Source: CAVYUC01 sp963783085
GTDB lineage: Bacteria > Bacteroidota > Bacteroidia > Bacteroidales > Prolixibacteraceae
Direction: 5' to 3'
Assembly (NCBI GenBank): GCA_963783085.1
Contig: CAWAMJ010000003.1
Location: 47,074-111,073, forward strand
Length of the DNA stretch: 64,000 bases
Positions 62,856-64,000 of this stretch are shown piece after piece. Below the pieces are notes generated by a model. It had not been told where the DNA came from. It did not search any database and was given only the letters and a program-made list of their open reading frames with translations. Positions within the stretch are counted from its first letter, which is position 1. Each line of letters begins with the position of its first letter. The position numbers and the translations under genes are program-made.

Positions 62856-64000
62856 ATGATAAAACTCCGGTTCAATAAAATGAAAAAAGGAATTCAGCTC
62901 ATCGCGCTTATTTTAGTTACCGTTCAGTTATTTGCCCAAAAGAGGAACAAAATTGAACTAAAGATGGAAGAAGGTGAATATTGGTGGGGAGGTTTAAGTT
63001 CTGTTGGATATACCACGCCATATGATGCGCAATCAAAAGTTGCGTATGATCTCTGGGGAGACAACAAGGGGAACCAGGCACAGCCGTTGTTGCTTTCGAA
63101 CAAAGGAAGATATATCTGGAGCGAAGCACCCATCAAGTATGTCATTAACAATGGGGTAATTACGGTAACCACCAGGGATGAAATGATTGATTACGGGAAA
63201 GCAGGGGAAAACCTGCGGGAAGCCTATCAGTTTGTTTCCCGGAAATATTTCCCGCCGAACGGAAAAATACCGGAAGAACTGTTGTTCACACATCCGCAAT
63301 ACAATACGTGGATTGAGCTGATGTATGATCAGAACGAAACGGATATACTGAAATACGCACAGGATATTATCGATAACGGTTATCCTCCGGGAGTTCTCAT
63401 GATTGATGACAACTGGCAGGAAGACTATGGTGCATGGGAGTTTTCACCCCGCAGGTTCGCCAATCCCAAAGGCATGATTAAAAAACTGCACGAACTGGGA
63501 TTTCAGGTGATGCTGTGGGTTTGTCCGTTTATCAGTCCTGATTCTGAAGTCTTCAGGCACCTCGCCAAAGAAGGGATGCTGCTTTTGGATGCAGGGCGAA
63601 CAGAAACTGTTTCGTGGACGAACACGCAAAACAAAGCTGCCATTATCCGGTGGTGGAACGGAGCCAGTGCATGCCTCGATTTAAGTAATCCGAAAGCACA
63701 AAAATGGTTTAAGCAGCGGTTAAAATACCTGGTGGGGGAATTCGGGGTCGATGGATTTAAATTCGATGCGGGTGATGCCGGGTTTTATTCCAATGGTATT
63801 ATATCTTTCAACTCAGTAATTCCCAACCAGCAAACTTTATATTTTGCTGAAGTTGGGACTGGATATTATCCTTTAAACGAATTCAGGGCTTCCTGGAAAA
63901 TGGCAGGGTTACCCCTTGTTCAACGTTTAAGGGATAAAGGCCACAACTGGGAAGATTTGCAAAAGCTGATACCCGATCAAATGTCGCAAAGTGTGATGGG
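62856..64000 (+). CDS. GH31-family glycosidase (C-terminus off the window)
   Basis: 381 codons are visible and the frame is open at the window edge. An in-frame ATG at 62880 is an alternative start; both give a signal peptide ending near QLFAQ. After an N-terminal beta domain the barrel shows YNTWIELMYDQNE, GVLMIDDNWQEDYGAW, FSPRRFANPKGM, and GFKFDAGDAG with the nucleophile Asp304. GH31 enzymes of this layout hydrolyse alpha-glucosides, xylosides or galactosides. The acid/base residue lies beyond the window, so specificity is open. Confidence 0.9.
   Translation, partial: MIKLRFNKMKKGIQLIALILVTVQLFAQKRNKIELKMEEGEYWWGGLSSVGYTTPYDAQSKVAYDLWGDNKGNQAQPLLLSNKGRYIWSEAPIKYVINNGVITVTTRDEMIDYGKAGENLREAYQFVSRKYFPPNGKIPEELLFTHPQYNTWIELMYDQNETDILKYAQDIIDNGYPPGVLMIDDNWQEDYGAWEFSPRRFANPKGMIKKLHELGFQVMLWVCPFISPDSEVFRHLAKEGMLLLDAGRTETVSWTNTQNKAAIIRWWNGASACLDLSNPKAQKWFKQRLKYLVGEFGVDGFKFDAGDAGFYSNGIISFNSVIPNQQTLYFAEVGTGYYPLNEFRASWKMAGLPLVQRLRDKGHNWEDLQKLIPDQMSQSVM

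Noticed and set aside
1..64000. tRNA or rRNA genes and riboswitches
   Set aside because: No cloverleaf with conserved arm sequences, rRNA core sequence or recognisable riboswitch aptamer was noticed in the gene-free stretches. A covariance-model scan would be decisive.

Overview
The window reads as chromosomal DNA of a Bacteroidota bacterium that specialises in polysaccharides. The evidence is two SusC/SusD pairs, a hybrid two-component regulator, an ECF sigma/FecR pair, three sulfatases and many exported glycosidases. A TTTG-N19-TAAATTTG promoter, typical of this phylum, lies before the fumarase gene. The repeated set of Tat-exported Gfo/Idh/MocA oxidoreductase, DUF1080, ThuA and NIPSNAP genes suggests a marine or sediment member of the Marinilabiliales/Prolixibacteraceae kind. 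That placement is inference. No rRNA, tRNA, phage, CRISPR array or intact insertion sequence was seen.

Region by region. (1) 0-10.8 kb is mixed: a truncated CPA2 cation:proton antiporter, a DUF1080 protein, fumarase C, a GH36 alpha-galactosidase, a small membrane protein, a PIN-type toxin-antitoxin pair, a TonB-dependent receptor with a helical-repeat partner, and a lipocalin. (2) 10.9-16.2 kb (minus) is a beta-mannan disaccharide operon: sodium:solute symporter, GH130 mannosylglucose phosphorylase, Gfo/Idh oxidoreductase and cellobiose/mannobiose 2-epimerase. (3) 16.5-24.8 kb (plus) has an FGE-fold lipoprotein without the active-site cysteines, a Tat Gfo/Idh oxidoreductase, a GH20-like enzyme, a SPASM radical SAM protein, a ThuA-NIPSNAP pair and an alpha/beta hydrolase. 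(4) 24.7-27.3 kb has a sialate O-acetylesterase-like gene and an apparently truncated TlpA-type protein.

(5) 27.4-39.5 kb (minus) is polysaccharide utilisation locus A: ECF sigma, FecR, STN-bearing SusC, SusD, a perfect hairpin, sulfatase, Tat Gfo/Idh, DUF1080, sulfatase. (6) 39.9-57.9 kb (minus) is locus B: hybrid two-component sensor, SusC, SusD, a foldback sequence, GH28-like protein, DUF1961, heparinase II/III-type lyase, sulfatase, GH115-like enzyme. Two of its junctions are ATGA overlaps. (7) 58.2-64.0 kb holds a DoxX/Tat/TIM-barrel fusion, a clan GH-A-like glycosidase lipoprotein, an esterase and the start of a GH31 gene.

Working model: sulfated, uronic-acid-containing glycan fragments enter through the two SusCD pairs. 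Sulfatases, the lyase and the glycosidases trim them, and the Gfo/Idh plus DUF1080 proteins may add an oxidative (3-keto-sugar) cleavage route. The least explained items are the DoxX-Tat-TIM fusion, the orphan radical SAM protein, locus B's enzyme set, a 144-bp MITE-like family with two full copies and one half copy, and a sharp base-composition step inside the locus A SusC gene.
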